Notes: generated by a model from the sequence alone, not told the origin. Positions 1 to 5,777 are shown, counted from the stretch's first letter. The stretch is 11,175 nt of DNA from Alphaproteobacteria bacterium (GCA_028869725.1 JAGWRJ010000012.1:1-11175); one strand, 5' to 3'. Numbers and translations are program-made.

Positions 1-4
1 CAAG

Positions 5-262
5 ATGCGAACAGTCAATATCCATGAGGCCAAGACCCATCTGTCGCGCCTGGTCGAGGCGGCCGCCAAGGGCGAGCCCTTCGTCATCGCCAAATCCGGC
101 AAGCCGCTCGTCAAAGTTGTGCCACTGGATTGTCCGGCACCAAACGAAGTACGTCGCCTAGGCTTTCTAGCCGGCGCAATAAGGGTCCCGGATGACTTTG
201 ACCGCATGGGAGCCGCAGACATCGAACAATTGTTCAGTATCAGCGATGACGTTGAGCAATGA
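5..262 (+). CDS. Phd/YefM-type antitoxin of a type II toxin-antitoxin pair
   Basis: 85-residue antitoxin that should bind and neutralise the PIN toxin encoded next and repress the shared promoter. The N-terminus (residues about 1-42, starting MRTVNIHEAKTHLSRLVEAA and running to KPLVKVVPLD) is the typical Phd/YefM DNA-binding and dimerisation fold. Residues about 50-80 (RRLGFLAGAIRVPDDFDRMG) match the C-terminal tail usual in antitoxins that pair with Sll0205-like PIN toxins, where it wraps round the toxin. The length is normal for the family. The ATG is four bases into the window, so its ribosome binding site and promoter/operator cannot be seen. Its TGA overlaps the toxin ATG (ATGA), which implies translational coupling. 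Family assignment is from sequence pattern; the operon role is inference from family knowledge. Confidence 0.9.
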   Translation: MRTVNIHEAKTHLSRLVEAAAKGEPFVIAKSGKPLVKVVPLDCPAPNEVRRLGFLAGAIRVPDDFDRMGAADIEQLFSISDDVEQ

Positions 263-645
263 AGTTTCTGGTCGACACGCATCTTTTACTCTGGGCCGCA
301 GGCGAACCCGATCTGCTTAGCCAGGAGGCACGAAGCCTGTTCACCGATCCCGATCTGCTCTTCGTTTTCAGTGCCGCCAGCATCTGGGAGGTCGCAATCA
401 AGCAGACTCTTGGGCGTCAGGATTTTCAGGCCGACGCACGTCAGCTCAGACGCGGACTGCTCGACAATGGCTATCTGGAACTTGCGCTATCAAGCGGACA
501 TGCCGCCGCATTGCCCGAATTGCCGCGCCTGCACAAAGATCCGTTCGACCGGATCTTGATCGCACAGGCCAATGTCGAAGGACTAGTTCTGCTGACATCT
601 GATAAGCAGCTCGCGGCTTATCCCGGCCTCATTCGGCTCGTGTAG
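259..645 (+). CDS. vapC: VapC-type PIN-domain toxin (ribonuclease)
   Basis: 128-residue PIN-domain protein, full length for the family. The acidic residues expected of the metal-dependent RNase active site are all present: Asp6 in FLVDTHLLLWA, Glu44 in SIWEVAIK, Asp97 in KDPFDRILIAQA and Asp115 in LLTSDK. The KDPFDR motif places it with Sll0205-like PIN toxins. Members of this family cleave RNA (tRNA or rRNA in studied cases); the target here is unknown. The start overlaps the antitoxin stop in an ATGA. Nothing looks truncated, so the pair is probably functional. The stop codon lies about ten bases before the tnpB remnant, so the original sequence downstream of this operon has been replaced or lost. 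Confidence 0.92.
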   Translation: MKFLVDTHLLLWAAGEPDLLSQEARSLFTDPDLLFVFSAASIWEVAIKQTLGRQDFQADARQLRRGLLDNGYLELALSSGHAAALPELPRLHKDPFDRILIAQANVEGLVLLTSDKQLAAYPGLIRLV

Positions 646-655
646 CGTTTACGCA

Positions 656-1077
656 ACCGCGATGGCGCCCTCAAAATGCTGTCGCTCAGGAGCACCACCA
701 TGCGCGAGAGCGACAAGCGGCACCGGCAGAGCCGAAAGGTCAAATTCTCGAAAATCTGGAGGAAAGCGAGAGCACGCGTTCAGCGCATCCATGCCCGGAT
801 CGGCAACGCCCGCCACGACTACCTGCACAAGGCCACGACCACAATCAGCCAAAACCACGCGATGATGTGCATGGAGGACTTGCAGGTGAGGAACATGTCC
901 AGGCCGGCGGCGGGAACCACCGAGAAATCGGGCAAGAACATTCTGGCCAAGTCCGGCCTGTGGTCGCGTGAGCGCGGTCAACCGCACGAGGCAGGAACCC
1001 GCCCAAGCGATCTGAAATGGCGATCATCGTTTCAGACGCGCCGGGAAGCCCTGCCTTCAGGCAGGGGGGATGTCAAA
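656..1077 (+). pseudogene. tnpB: Decayed, internally deleted IS200/IS605-family TnpB
   Basis: TnpB is the RNA-guided nuclease encoded by IS200/IS605 elements. Read in the frame of position 676, residues from about 691 onward match the TnpB core: QSRKVKF, then KARARVQRIHARIGNARHDY, LHKATTTISQNHAMMCMEDL and QVRNMS. The RuvC-II catalytic Glu is present (codon 874-876, in MCMEDL). The N-terminal domain with the RuvC-I Asp is absent. After KSGL (ending at 960) the text jumps straight to a tail-like WSRERGQPHEAGTRPSDLK, so the zinc ribbon (CPxCG pairs) and the RuvC-III Asp are deleted. The bases from 656 (ATAMAPSKC in another frame) may be further homology, implying a frameshift near 690; the left edge is therefore approximate. 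It cannot be an active nuclease. An open frame continues into the antisense of the LysR gene but is not coding. Identification is by recall of family sequence; a search would confirm it. Confidence 0.8.
1011..1076 (+). ncRNA. Omega-RNA-like right end of the TnpB element
   Basis: Two hairpins in tandem sit at the 3' end of the tnpB remnant. The first pairs 1011-1017 with 1030-1036 (7 bp, 12-base loop). The second pairs 1049-1055 with 1060-1066 (CCCTGCC/GGCAGGG, 7 bp, TTCA loop). The second is followed by GGGGATGTCAA, the arrangement typical of IS1341/IS605 right ends, where the terminal hairpin and GATGTCAA-like edge form the 3' end of the omega RNA scaffold. In active elements the bases directly after this edge act as the guide; here those would be 1077 onward, intergenic sequence beside the LysR stop. 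Whether it is transcribed is unknown, and the partner TnpB is broken. The family resemblance is strong; the function is inference. Confidence 0.55.
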
Positions 1078-1100
1078 AGCCACCACGCCGCGACCGTGGC
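1075..1100 (-). terminator. Possible intrinsic terminator of the peroxiredoxin-LysR unit
   Basis: Fifteen bases beyond the LysR stop, on the minus strand, GCCAC (1100-1096) can pair with GTGGC (1083-1079), directly followed by TTTT (1078-1075). An alternative fold pairs 1099-1095 with 1087-1083. The stem is short (5 bp) and the T run is only four, so this is a weak terminator candidate. It lies exactly where the plus-strand omega RNA end would read into its guide, so the two overlap. Confidence 0.4.
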
Positions 1101-1115
1101 CAACCTGCTGCGTTC

Positions 1116-1985
1116 TCAATGCGTCCGCCCGGCCCGGCAGAGTTTGATAAAGCCGGCAAGCGCCGCACCATGGGGGCGGCCGGCAACCGCGGTGAGGCGG
1201 ACTTCGCGCCGGATGGGTGGTTCGACGAGGGGACAGGCGACCAGTGGAGCCGGCACCGCCATTCGTTCCGAAAGAATTGCAATGCCGAGACCGGCTGCAA
1301 CCAGATCAAGAATGTGCGCGGTTCCGCCATCGCAGCGGCGCGTGCGCAGGTCATCGCCCGCGGCTGCAGCAAGCAGCTGTGCAAAACCGCCACAGCGCTC
1401 GCCATGGAGAAGCACCTCGCCATGCAGATCAGCCGCAGTTACGGTTTTGGTATTGGCCAGCCGATGATTGGCCGGAAGAACGGCGACCGCGCCTTCCTCA
1501 TACAGCTTCCAGGCGTTGAACCGCTCGGGCAGTTCACAGTCGGCAGGCAACACGGCGCAGTCCAGCATGTCCGACAGCATGGCTTCGATAAGCGTTGCCA
1601 CTGCTGCTTCCTCAAAGCGAACCATGAGCTCGGGCATCAGAAGCGCGATTTCGCGCACGGCTCCGGCAATGGCCGCGGCGCCGATTCCTGGACCAAGACC
1701 GATCTTCAGACTGACGCTCGGCTGCTGGCGGCGTGCCTCGGCCAGCGCCCGCGCCGATTCCGCGGCACTCAGCATCGCGTCCAGATGCGGCAGCATCGCC
1801 CGGCCAAGCTCGGTCAGCTGGGTGAGATTGCGTTCACGAAAGACGAGCGGACCACCAAGTTCATCCTCAAGGCGCTGGATCGCGCGTGTCAGTGCCGGCT
1901 GGCTCACATTGCAGGCCTGCGCTGCACGGGTGAAGTTCAGCAAGCGGCTCAGCGTCACGAAGTAGCGAACCTGCGCAAGCTCCAT
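1116..1985 (-). CDS. LysR-family transcriptional regulator
   Basis: 289 residues, a usual LysR length. The N-terminal winged helix-turn-helix covers residues about 1-60, with the hallmark run LNFTRAAQACNVSQPALTRA followed by IQRLEDELGGPLVFRERN. Residues about 90-289 form the periplasmic-binding-protein-like effector domain, including the usual LVAAGLGIAILSE stretch. It should be a ligand-responsive DNA-binding regulator; the ligand cannot be read from sequence. The ATG lies 5 bp after the stop of the peroxiredoxin-like gene, preceded by a modest AGGG, so the two are very probably co-transcribed. LysR genes more often lie divergent from their targets; here it is downstream in the same unit, so the likely target is the promoter of the peroxiredoxin-like gene. 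Control of the peroxide-related gene is inference from adjacency only. Confidence 0.93.
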   Translation of the reverse strand: MELAQVRYFVTLSRLLNFTRAAQACNVSQPALTRAIQRLEDELGGPLVFRERNLTQLTELGRAMLPHLDAMLSAAESARALAEARRQQPSVSLKIGLGPGIGAAAIAGAVREIALLMPELMVRFEEAAVATLIEAMLSDMLDCAVLPADCELPERFNAWKLYEEGAVAVLPANHRLANTKTVTAADLHGEVLLHGERCGGFAQLLAAAAGDDLRTRRCDGGTAHILDLVAAGLGIAILSERMAVPAPLVACPLVEPPIRREVRLTAVAGRPHGAALAGFIKLCRAGRTH

Positions 1986-1990
1986 CGCCG

Positions 1991-2647
1991 CTAACCCTGC
2001 CTGGGGCCGTTGAGGCGCTGCAGTGCCTCAAGAATGCGCGCGGGAGACGCCCGCCGGGTAAAGTCGACATCGACGAAGCGCCACGCCACGCGGCCATCGC
2101 GGTCGAGCACAAAGGCCGCTGGCACCGGCAAAAAATCCGCGCCATTGCCGTGACGATCGCCGATATCCACGCCAGCCCTGCTGAGAAGCGCGTGATAGAT
2201 GGGTGGGATGCGGAACACCACACCGGCGGCCAGGCCTACCCCGCAATCGACATCCGAGAGCACCTTGAAGCGGGCAGAAGGATCCTGCTTTGCCGCCCGG
2301 GCCCATGAACCGATTTCCGGGGTGAGCGCAAGCAATGTCGCGCCTGCTTCCTCGATCTGCGGCAGTGCCGTGACAAGGGCATTCAGCATGAGTCGGCAAT
2401 AGGGGCACCAGGCACCGCGGAAGAACTGCACGATGACCGGACCGCGATCCAGATGCTCGGCAAGTGCAACAAGCCGCCCATCGGTGTCAGGCAGGACGAA
2501 ATCAGGAAACGGCGCGTCCTCAGCCAGAACATTGGACAGAAAACCGTTGGTGCCAAGCGTGGACACCACCTCCTCATAGGCAACGCGCATTGCCTCGCTG
2601 GCATTGCGCCGCTCGCGCTCTGCCTTCAGGAGCTCGTCGAGGCTCAT
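1991..2647 (-). CDS. Peroxiredoxin-like (AhpC/TSA, thioredoxin-fold) protein
   Basis: 218 residues from the chosen ATG. A helical N-terminal segment (MSLDELLKAERERRNASEAM onward) precedes a thioredoxin-fold AhpC/TSA domain from about residue 44 (AEDAPFPDFVLPDTDGR). The redox site is FFRGAWCPYC, with Cys81 and Cys84, followed by LMLNALVTALPQIEEAGATL and LALTPE. This CPYC pattern is typical of the peroxiredoxin-like group rather than classical 2-Cys AhpC, and suggests thiol-dependent peroxide or disulfide reduction in the cytoplasm; no signal peptide is seen. Upstream in-frame starts (GTG at 2713, ATG at 2674) are less likely: 2713 lies inside the strong hairpin at 2695-2730, and the residues added by either are unlike the family. 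It is followed 5 bp later by the LysR gene. Confidence 0.88.
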   Translation of the reverse strand: MSLDELLKAERERRNASEAMRVAYEEVVSTLGTNGFLSNVLAEDAPFPDFVLPDTDGRLVALAEHLDRGPVIVQFFRGAWCPYCRLMLNALVTALPQIEEAGATLLALTPEIGSWARAAKQDPSARFKVLSDVDCGVGLAAGVVFRIPPIYHALLSRAGVDIGDRHGNGADFLPVPAAFVLDRDGRVAWRFVDVDFTRRASPARILEALQRLNGPRQG

Positions 2648-2694
2648 AACAGGTCCGGTCTTTCTCAACGTCATCAGGCTAAACGAGACGCCAG

Positions 2695-2730
2695 CCCGAT
2701 CAAGGCCCGGCACAGGCCGGGCTGATCGGG
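2695..2730 (-). terminator. Strong two-part hairpin, likely terminator of the Met/His-repeat gene
   Basis: A near-perfect inverted repeat: outer stem 2695-2702 with 2723-2730 (CCCGATCA/TGATCGGG, 8 bp), a 2-base bulge at 2703-2704, inner stem 2705-2711 with 2716-2722 (GCCCGGC/GCCGGGC, 7 bp) and an ACAG loop. It starts 13 bases after the stop of the Met/His-repeat gene on the minus strand, and the minus-strand sequence after it contains TCTCGTTT. There is no long U run, so termination may be partial. It separates that gene from the peroxiredoxin-like gene. Confidence 0.6.
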
Positions 2731-2743
2731 AGGCGGGGGGTTG

Positions 2744-3022
2744 TCAGAGGGCCGAATGCCCCATCGCGCTGTGGCTCATCTTGCTGTGGTGCTTGGCACC
2801 ATGAGCCATGGCCGAATGGGCCATTTTGCTGTGTCCCATGGCGGCCTTGGGGTGAGCCATCGGCGCATGTCCCATGGCGCTGTGTTCCATGGGGGGCGCA
2901 GGACGGGCCATCGCGCTGTGATGACCCATGGCGTCATGGCCCATGGCGTTCGGGCTCTGAGCCCAGGCAATGCCCGAGCCAAGGCTGAGCAGAAGCGCGG
3001 ACGCGCTCAGAATGCGGATCAT
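2744..3022 (-). CDS. Small secreted Met/His pentad-repeat protein (MxKDx-like)
   Basis: 92 residues. Residues 1-21 (MIRILSASALLLSLGSGIAWA) are a clear Sec signal peptide with an AWA cleavage site before Gln22. The mature 71 residues hold 11 Met and 13 His in five-residue steps of M-G/A-H-x-x (MGHDA, MGHHS, MEHSA, MGHAP, MAHSA, MSHSA), with a few slips of one to three residues. No cysteine is present. It resembles the pentapeptide MxKDx repeat proteins, which have Lys-Asp where this has His. Met and His at this density suggest periplasmic copper or other soft-metal binding; that is inference. The ATG at 3022 is chosen because GGAG stands six bases upstream and the signal peptide starts there; a longer frame back to 3115 has neither. 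It is divergent from the cytochrome b and molybdoenzyme genes. Confidence 0.85.
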   Translation of the reverse strand: MIRILSASALLLSLGSGIAWAQSPNAMGHDAMGHHSAMARPAPPMEHSAMGHAPMAHPKAAMGHSKMAHSAMAHGAKHHSKMSHSAMGHSAL

Positions 3023-3211
3023 GATGTTCTCCAGATGGGGCAGCGCCCCGGTTGCATGATGGATGACCGGCGTAACCCCGCCGGAACCCGCGGAGAATGC
3101 GGGCCCGTGCCTCACCCATCCAATGCCGATTGGCTATGGTTTTGATACCTCGATCGAAGCTGCCCATTGGGGCATCACCGCCAAAGAGCTACTGGTTGTG
3201 AGGAGCACCCA
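3023..3211. promoter_or_regulatory. Divergent promoter region with four inverted repeats
   Basis: 189 bp between the start of the Met/His-repeat gene and the start of the cytochrome b gene; it must hold at least one promoter for each side. Four short perfect inverted repeats are visible: 3037-3041/3045-3049 (GGGGC/GCCCC), 3067-3072/3079-3084 (CCGGCG/CGCCGG), 3087-3091/3099-3103 (CCCGC/GCGGG) and 3161-3165/3170-3174 (TGCCC/GGGCA). The first would sit just upstream of the ribosome binding site in the Met/His-gene mRNA. No convincing -35/-10 pair was found in either direction. The repeats may be operators or RNA hairpins, or partly chance in GC-rich DNA. Confidence 0.45.
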
Positions 3212-3829
3212 ATGCGCCGCCATCGCCCCATTCATCCCCTGCCGCTGCGCATCATGCACTGGCTGAATGCGATCGCCATCGTCATCCTGATCGGCAGCGG
3301 ATGGGAAATCTACAATGCCGCGCCCATCCTGCCGTTCAGCTTTCCGCAATGGGCGGTGATCGGCGAGTGGCTGGGCGGGGCGATCGCCTGGCATTTTGCT
3401 GCGATCTGGCTGCTGATGCTGAACGGTCTTGCCTATCTCGTCTGGGGAACGGTGAGCGGGCATTTTCGCCACAAGCTCCTGCCCGTCACACCGCGCGCCG
3501 TGCTGCATGACATATGGGCTGCATTGCGTTTTCGCCTGCCCCATGAACTCGGCGTCTACAATTGCGTGCAGCGTCTCCTTTACTGGGGCGTGATCGGACT
3601 CGGCATCCTTGCGGTTTTGTCCGGCCTTGCGGTGTGGAAGCCGGTGCAGCTCTGGTATCTCTCCGATCTGTTCGGCGGGTTTGCCTTTTCTCGCATCGTG
3701 CATTTCGTCGCGATGAGCGCGATCTGCGCCTTCATCGCCATCCACCTTCTGCTCGTTGCCCTGGTACCGCGGGTCCTGCCTGCGATGCTCTTTGGCGGAC
3801 GCCTCAGCACCACCCCGCACGCGAAGTGA
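3212..3829 (+). CDS. Membrane b-type cytochrome (cytochrome b561 / Ni-Fe hydrogenase cyt b type)
   Basis: 205 residues with four hydrophobic spans at about 17-33, 55-78, 124-141 and 162-186, separated by polar loops. Histidines suited to bis-His heme ligation are His16 (IMHWLNA), His61 (AWHFAAIW), His164 (RIVHFVA) and His178 (IAIHLLL), the pattern of PF01292-type di-heme cytochromes b. It would carry electrons between the quinone pool and the periplasmic molybdoenzyme encoded 5 bp downstream, as MsrQ does for MsrP, but it is not visibly an MsrQ-type protein. The ATG at 3212 is preceded by GAGGAG with a six-base gap; the in-frame start at 3167 lacks this. Partner assignment is from gene order. 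Confidence 0.88.
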   Translation: MRRHRPIHPLPLRIMHWLNAIAIVILIGSGWEIYNAAPILPFSFPQWAVIGEWLGGAIAWHFAAIWLLMLNGLAYLVWGTVSGHFRHKLLPVTPRAVLHDIWAALRFRLPHELGVYNCVQRLLYWGVIGLGILAVLSGLAVWKPVQLWYLSDLFGGFAFSRIVHFVAMSAICAFIAIHLLLVALVPRVLPAMLFGGRLSTTPHAK

Positions 3830-3834
3830 CGACC

Positions 3835-4554
3835 ATGACATCGACCTTCAATCGCCGCACCATACTTGGCCGTGGCCTCATCCTCGGCGCCGCCACTATG
3901 CTCTCCGGCTGCAACTATGATGATCTGCAGCATCCGGACCTCGCCGACCGCGTGCTGACCGGCATGTCGCGCTGGAACGACCGGGTGCAGGCCAATCTCT
4001 TCAGCGATCATCGCCTTGCCCCCACTTATCCTGCCGCGGCAATCACCCGCCCGCCCCGCTTCAATGCCTTCTACGACATCGACCAGGCACCACAGGTCGA
4101 CCCCACCACCTGGCGCCTTTCGCTGACCGGGCGAATCGGAGACAAGCGCCCCTGGAGCCTTGCGCAATTGCGTACCCTGCCCCAGGAAAGTCAGATCACC
4201 CGCTTCATCTGCGTCGAAGGCTGGCGCGTGATCGGCCAGTGGAGCGGTGTCCCGCTCGGCCACTTTCTTCGCCGCATCAACGCAGATCTCAGGGCGCGGT
4301 ACGTATCCTTTCACTGCGCAGACGGCTACTACGAAAGCATCGACATGCCCTCCGCTCTCCACCCACAGACAATTCTTGCGCTTGATTTTCTCGGCGCGCC
4401 ACTTACCGCACCGTTTGGCGCTCCCATGCGGCTGCGTATCCCGACCAAGCTCGGCTACAAGAATCCGAAGTCGATCATTGCCATGGGCGTGACCAACGTG
4501 TTCCCGAGCGGCTATTGGGTTCGCCAGGGCTATAACTGGTTCGGAGGATCTTGA
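3835..4554 (+). CDS. Tat-exported molybdopterin oxidoreductase (sulfite-oxidase fold) with a lipobox
   Basis: 239 residues. The N-terminus has a twin-arginine motif (NRRTILGRG, Arg7-Arg8), a hydrophobic stretch, then LSGC with Cys26, a lipobox, so the mature enzyme is predicted to be lipid-anchored after folding and Tat export. Residues about 75-235 are the Moco-binding sulfite oxidase/MsrP-type domain, with the expected molybdenum-ligand Cys126 in RFICVEGWRVIGQWSGVPL. Further conserved-looking blocks are VSFHCADGYYESIDM, LDFLGAPLTAPFGAPMRLRI and PTKLGYKNPKSI. No C-terminal dimerisation domain is present, as in bacterial MsrP-like enzymes. The substrate is unknown (sulfite, methionine sulfoxide or another S/N-oxide are family options). 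The ATG is 5 bp after the cytochrome b stop, arguing for one transcript and one electron chain. Confidence 0.9.
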   Translation: MTSTFNRRTILGRGLILGAATMLSGCNYDDLQHPDLADRVLTGMSRWNDRVQANLFSDHRLAPTYPAAAITRPPRFNAFYDIDQAPQVDPTTWRLSLTGRIGDKRPWSLAQLRTLPQESQITRFICVEGWRVIGQWSGVPLGHFLRRINADLRARYVSFHCADGYYESIDMPSALHPQTILALDFLGAPLTAPFGAPMRLRIPTKLGYKNPKSIIAMGVTNVFPSGYWVRQGYNWFGGS

Positions 4555-4559
4555 ACCAG

Positions 4560-4572
4560 CAGGGCACCCCTG
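4560..4572. terminator. Weak hairpin between convergent genes
   Basis: The 29-bp gap between the molybdoenzyme stop and the convergent hydrolase stop contains CAGGG-CAC-CCCTG (5-bp stem, 3-base loop), with an overlapping alternative GCAC/GTGC pairing. No T run follows on either strand. It is the only candidate seen for ending either transcript here and is weak. Confidence 0.2.
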
Positions 4573-4583
4573 TGCAGGCGCCT

Positions 4584-5777
4584 CTACCGGCGTCGCGATT
4601 CACCGCTGTCTGCAGCTCCACGCGTCTCCTCGTCCGGAGCAACATCGCCGGCCTTCCGTGCATAAGGCAGCGCATCGGTGACGAGATGCACCAGAAAGCG
4701 CCCAGGCTGCTCCTCCATGATCATGTGCGCGGAGTCGGCGAACACGACGAGCTTCTTGGATGGTGCCTGGAGCCGGGCGAACCAGTGCGTGATGAGCGTA
4801 TGGGGCGTCGTGTAGTCGTGCGCGCCGACAAACATGATGACCGGGCACTTGAAATCGGTCACGTGGTCGAAGTTGACCGCCATGAGCTGTGGCAGCAGGT
4901 GCTCAAGTGAAAACAGGCTGCCCGCATCGATCGCTTTCAGATCGCGCTCGCTGTATTCGGGGGACAGTCTCCAGGTGTCGGAATCCCAGGAAAAATCTTT
5001 TCGCCCCCAGGCCAGCCCGCCGTAGTACATTTCCCATTTGCTGCGCACGCCGACATGCGCGATCGTCACGTGCTTTCCAGGATAAGGTGCGATCGCGGTC
5101 AACTCCTTGACCGCTTCGGCGTTGTGATGGTCCCTGGCCTGTTTGAGGGCCCATTCGTAACCAATGTGCTCACCGCGCCGGAAGTTCACAATCTGCCCCA
5201 CGCCGATATACGCGTAGAACCAGTCAGGATGGCGCTGGGCCAGGGTCACACCGAGCACGGTGCCGAAGGAGTGCCCCATCAGAAAGATCTTCTTCTTGCC
5301 GAAACGGTGGCGCAGATATTGCACAAGCTCTGCGGCATCGTGGGCCATGCCGTTGATGGTCATGCCTGGTGCCATCGCAGCCCTGCTATTTGCCGCATAG
5401 GTCTTGCCGGTACCGCGCTGTGCCCACTCGACTACGGTGAAGTAATCCTCCCAGGGCGACTGGAAGGTCCAGGCAGCGGGCGCTTCCGGAGATCCGGGGC
5501 CACCATGCAGAACCAGCAGGATTGGATTTCTGAGATCGTGACCCCGGATCGAGATCCATTGTCTGATCCCGCCGATAGGCAACAGGAACTGCTGCTGAAT
5601 GCCGTGTGGCGAGACGATCTTCTCGCGGTGCGCGATGATCTTCTTCACCCGAGCCAGAGGTATCATCCGCTCTACGGAAGGGGGGCTCGCCGCATTGGCG
5701 GCGGACTGGGCTGCCAGAGCGCCTCGCGTCGCGGTGGCGCACGCCAGCGCAACAAGGATGAGCCTGAACGTCCGCAT
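4584..5777 (-). CDS. Exported alpha/beta hydrolase, proline iminopeptidase-like
   Basis: 397 residues. Residues 1-22 (MRTFRLILVALACATATRGA with LA) look like a Sec signal peptide ending ALA, so the enzyme is probably periplasmic or secreted. The alpha/beta-hydrolase core shows the oxyanion motif HGGPG (91-95), QRGTGKT (120-126), the nucleophile elbow GHSFG with Ser170, an acid Asp321 in GAHDYTT and a base His351 in DSAHMIMEEQP. HGGPG plus QRGTGK is the signature of the prolyl iminopeptidase (S33) branch; the exact substrate is unknown. A cap region of about 130 residues lies between Ser170 and Asp321. The ATG at 5777 is preferred over an in-frame GTG at 5825: it has GAGGGG upstream and a signal peptide directly follows, while the GTG lies between the -35 and -10 of the candidate promoter. 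Confidence 0.88.
   Translation of the reverse strand: MRTFRLILVALACATATRGALAAQSAANAASPPSVERMIPLARVKKIIAHREKIVSPHGIQQQFLLPIGGIRQWISIRGHDLRNPILLVLHGGPGSPEAPAAWTFQSPWEDYFTVVEWAQRGTGKTYAANSRAAMAPGMTINGMAHDAAELVQYLRHRFGKKKIFLMGHSFGTVLGVTLAQRHPDWFYAYIGVGQIVNFRRGEHIGYEWALKQARDHHNAEAVKELTAIAPYPGKHVTIAHVGVRSKWEMYYGGLAWGRKDFSWDSDTWRLSPEYSERDLKAIDAGSLFSLEHLLPQLMAVNFDHVTDFKCPVIMFVGAHDYTTPHTLITHWFARLQAPSKKLVVFADSAHMIMEEQPGRFLVHLVTDALPYARKAGDVAPDEETRGAADSGESRRR

Noticed and set aside
649..987. Minus-strand open frame of 112 codons across the tnpB remnant
   Set aside because: Shadow of TnpB codons; no ribosome binding site or domain, and the plus-strand reading matches a known family.
1017..1994. Long plus-strand open frame (325 codons) opposite the LysR gene
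   Set aside because: Antisense shadow in GC-rich DNA; its translation has no recognisable domain, while the minus-strand frame is a clear LysR protein.
2648..2713. Longer peroxiredoxin-like protein starting at GTG 2713 or ATG 2674
   Set aside because: The added residues are unlike the family, no ribosome binding site is present, and the first start lies inside the strong hairpin.
2757..2945. Repeated CCCATGGC-like words, at first looking like a tandem DNA repeat or array
   Set aside because: They are codons for the recurring Met-Gly/Ala-His units of the secreted protein; spacing follows the reading frame and there are no unique spacers, so it is not a CRISPR array.
3083..3108. GGAAC...CGT pair resembling an ECF sigma promoter ahead of cytochrome b
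   Set aside because: Spacing is 18 bases with a poor -10 and the motif is short; it falls inside overlapping inverted repeats and is likely chance.
3562..3834. N-terminal extension of the molybdoenzyme frame into the cytochrome b gene
   Set aside because: Overlaps a well supported gene in another frame; the twin-arginine signal begins at 3835.
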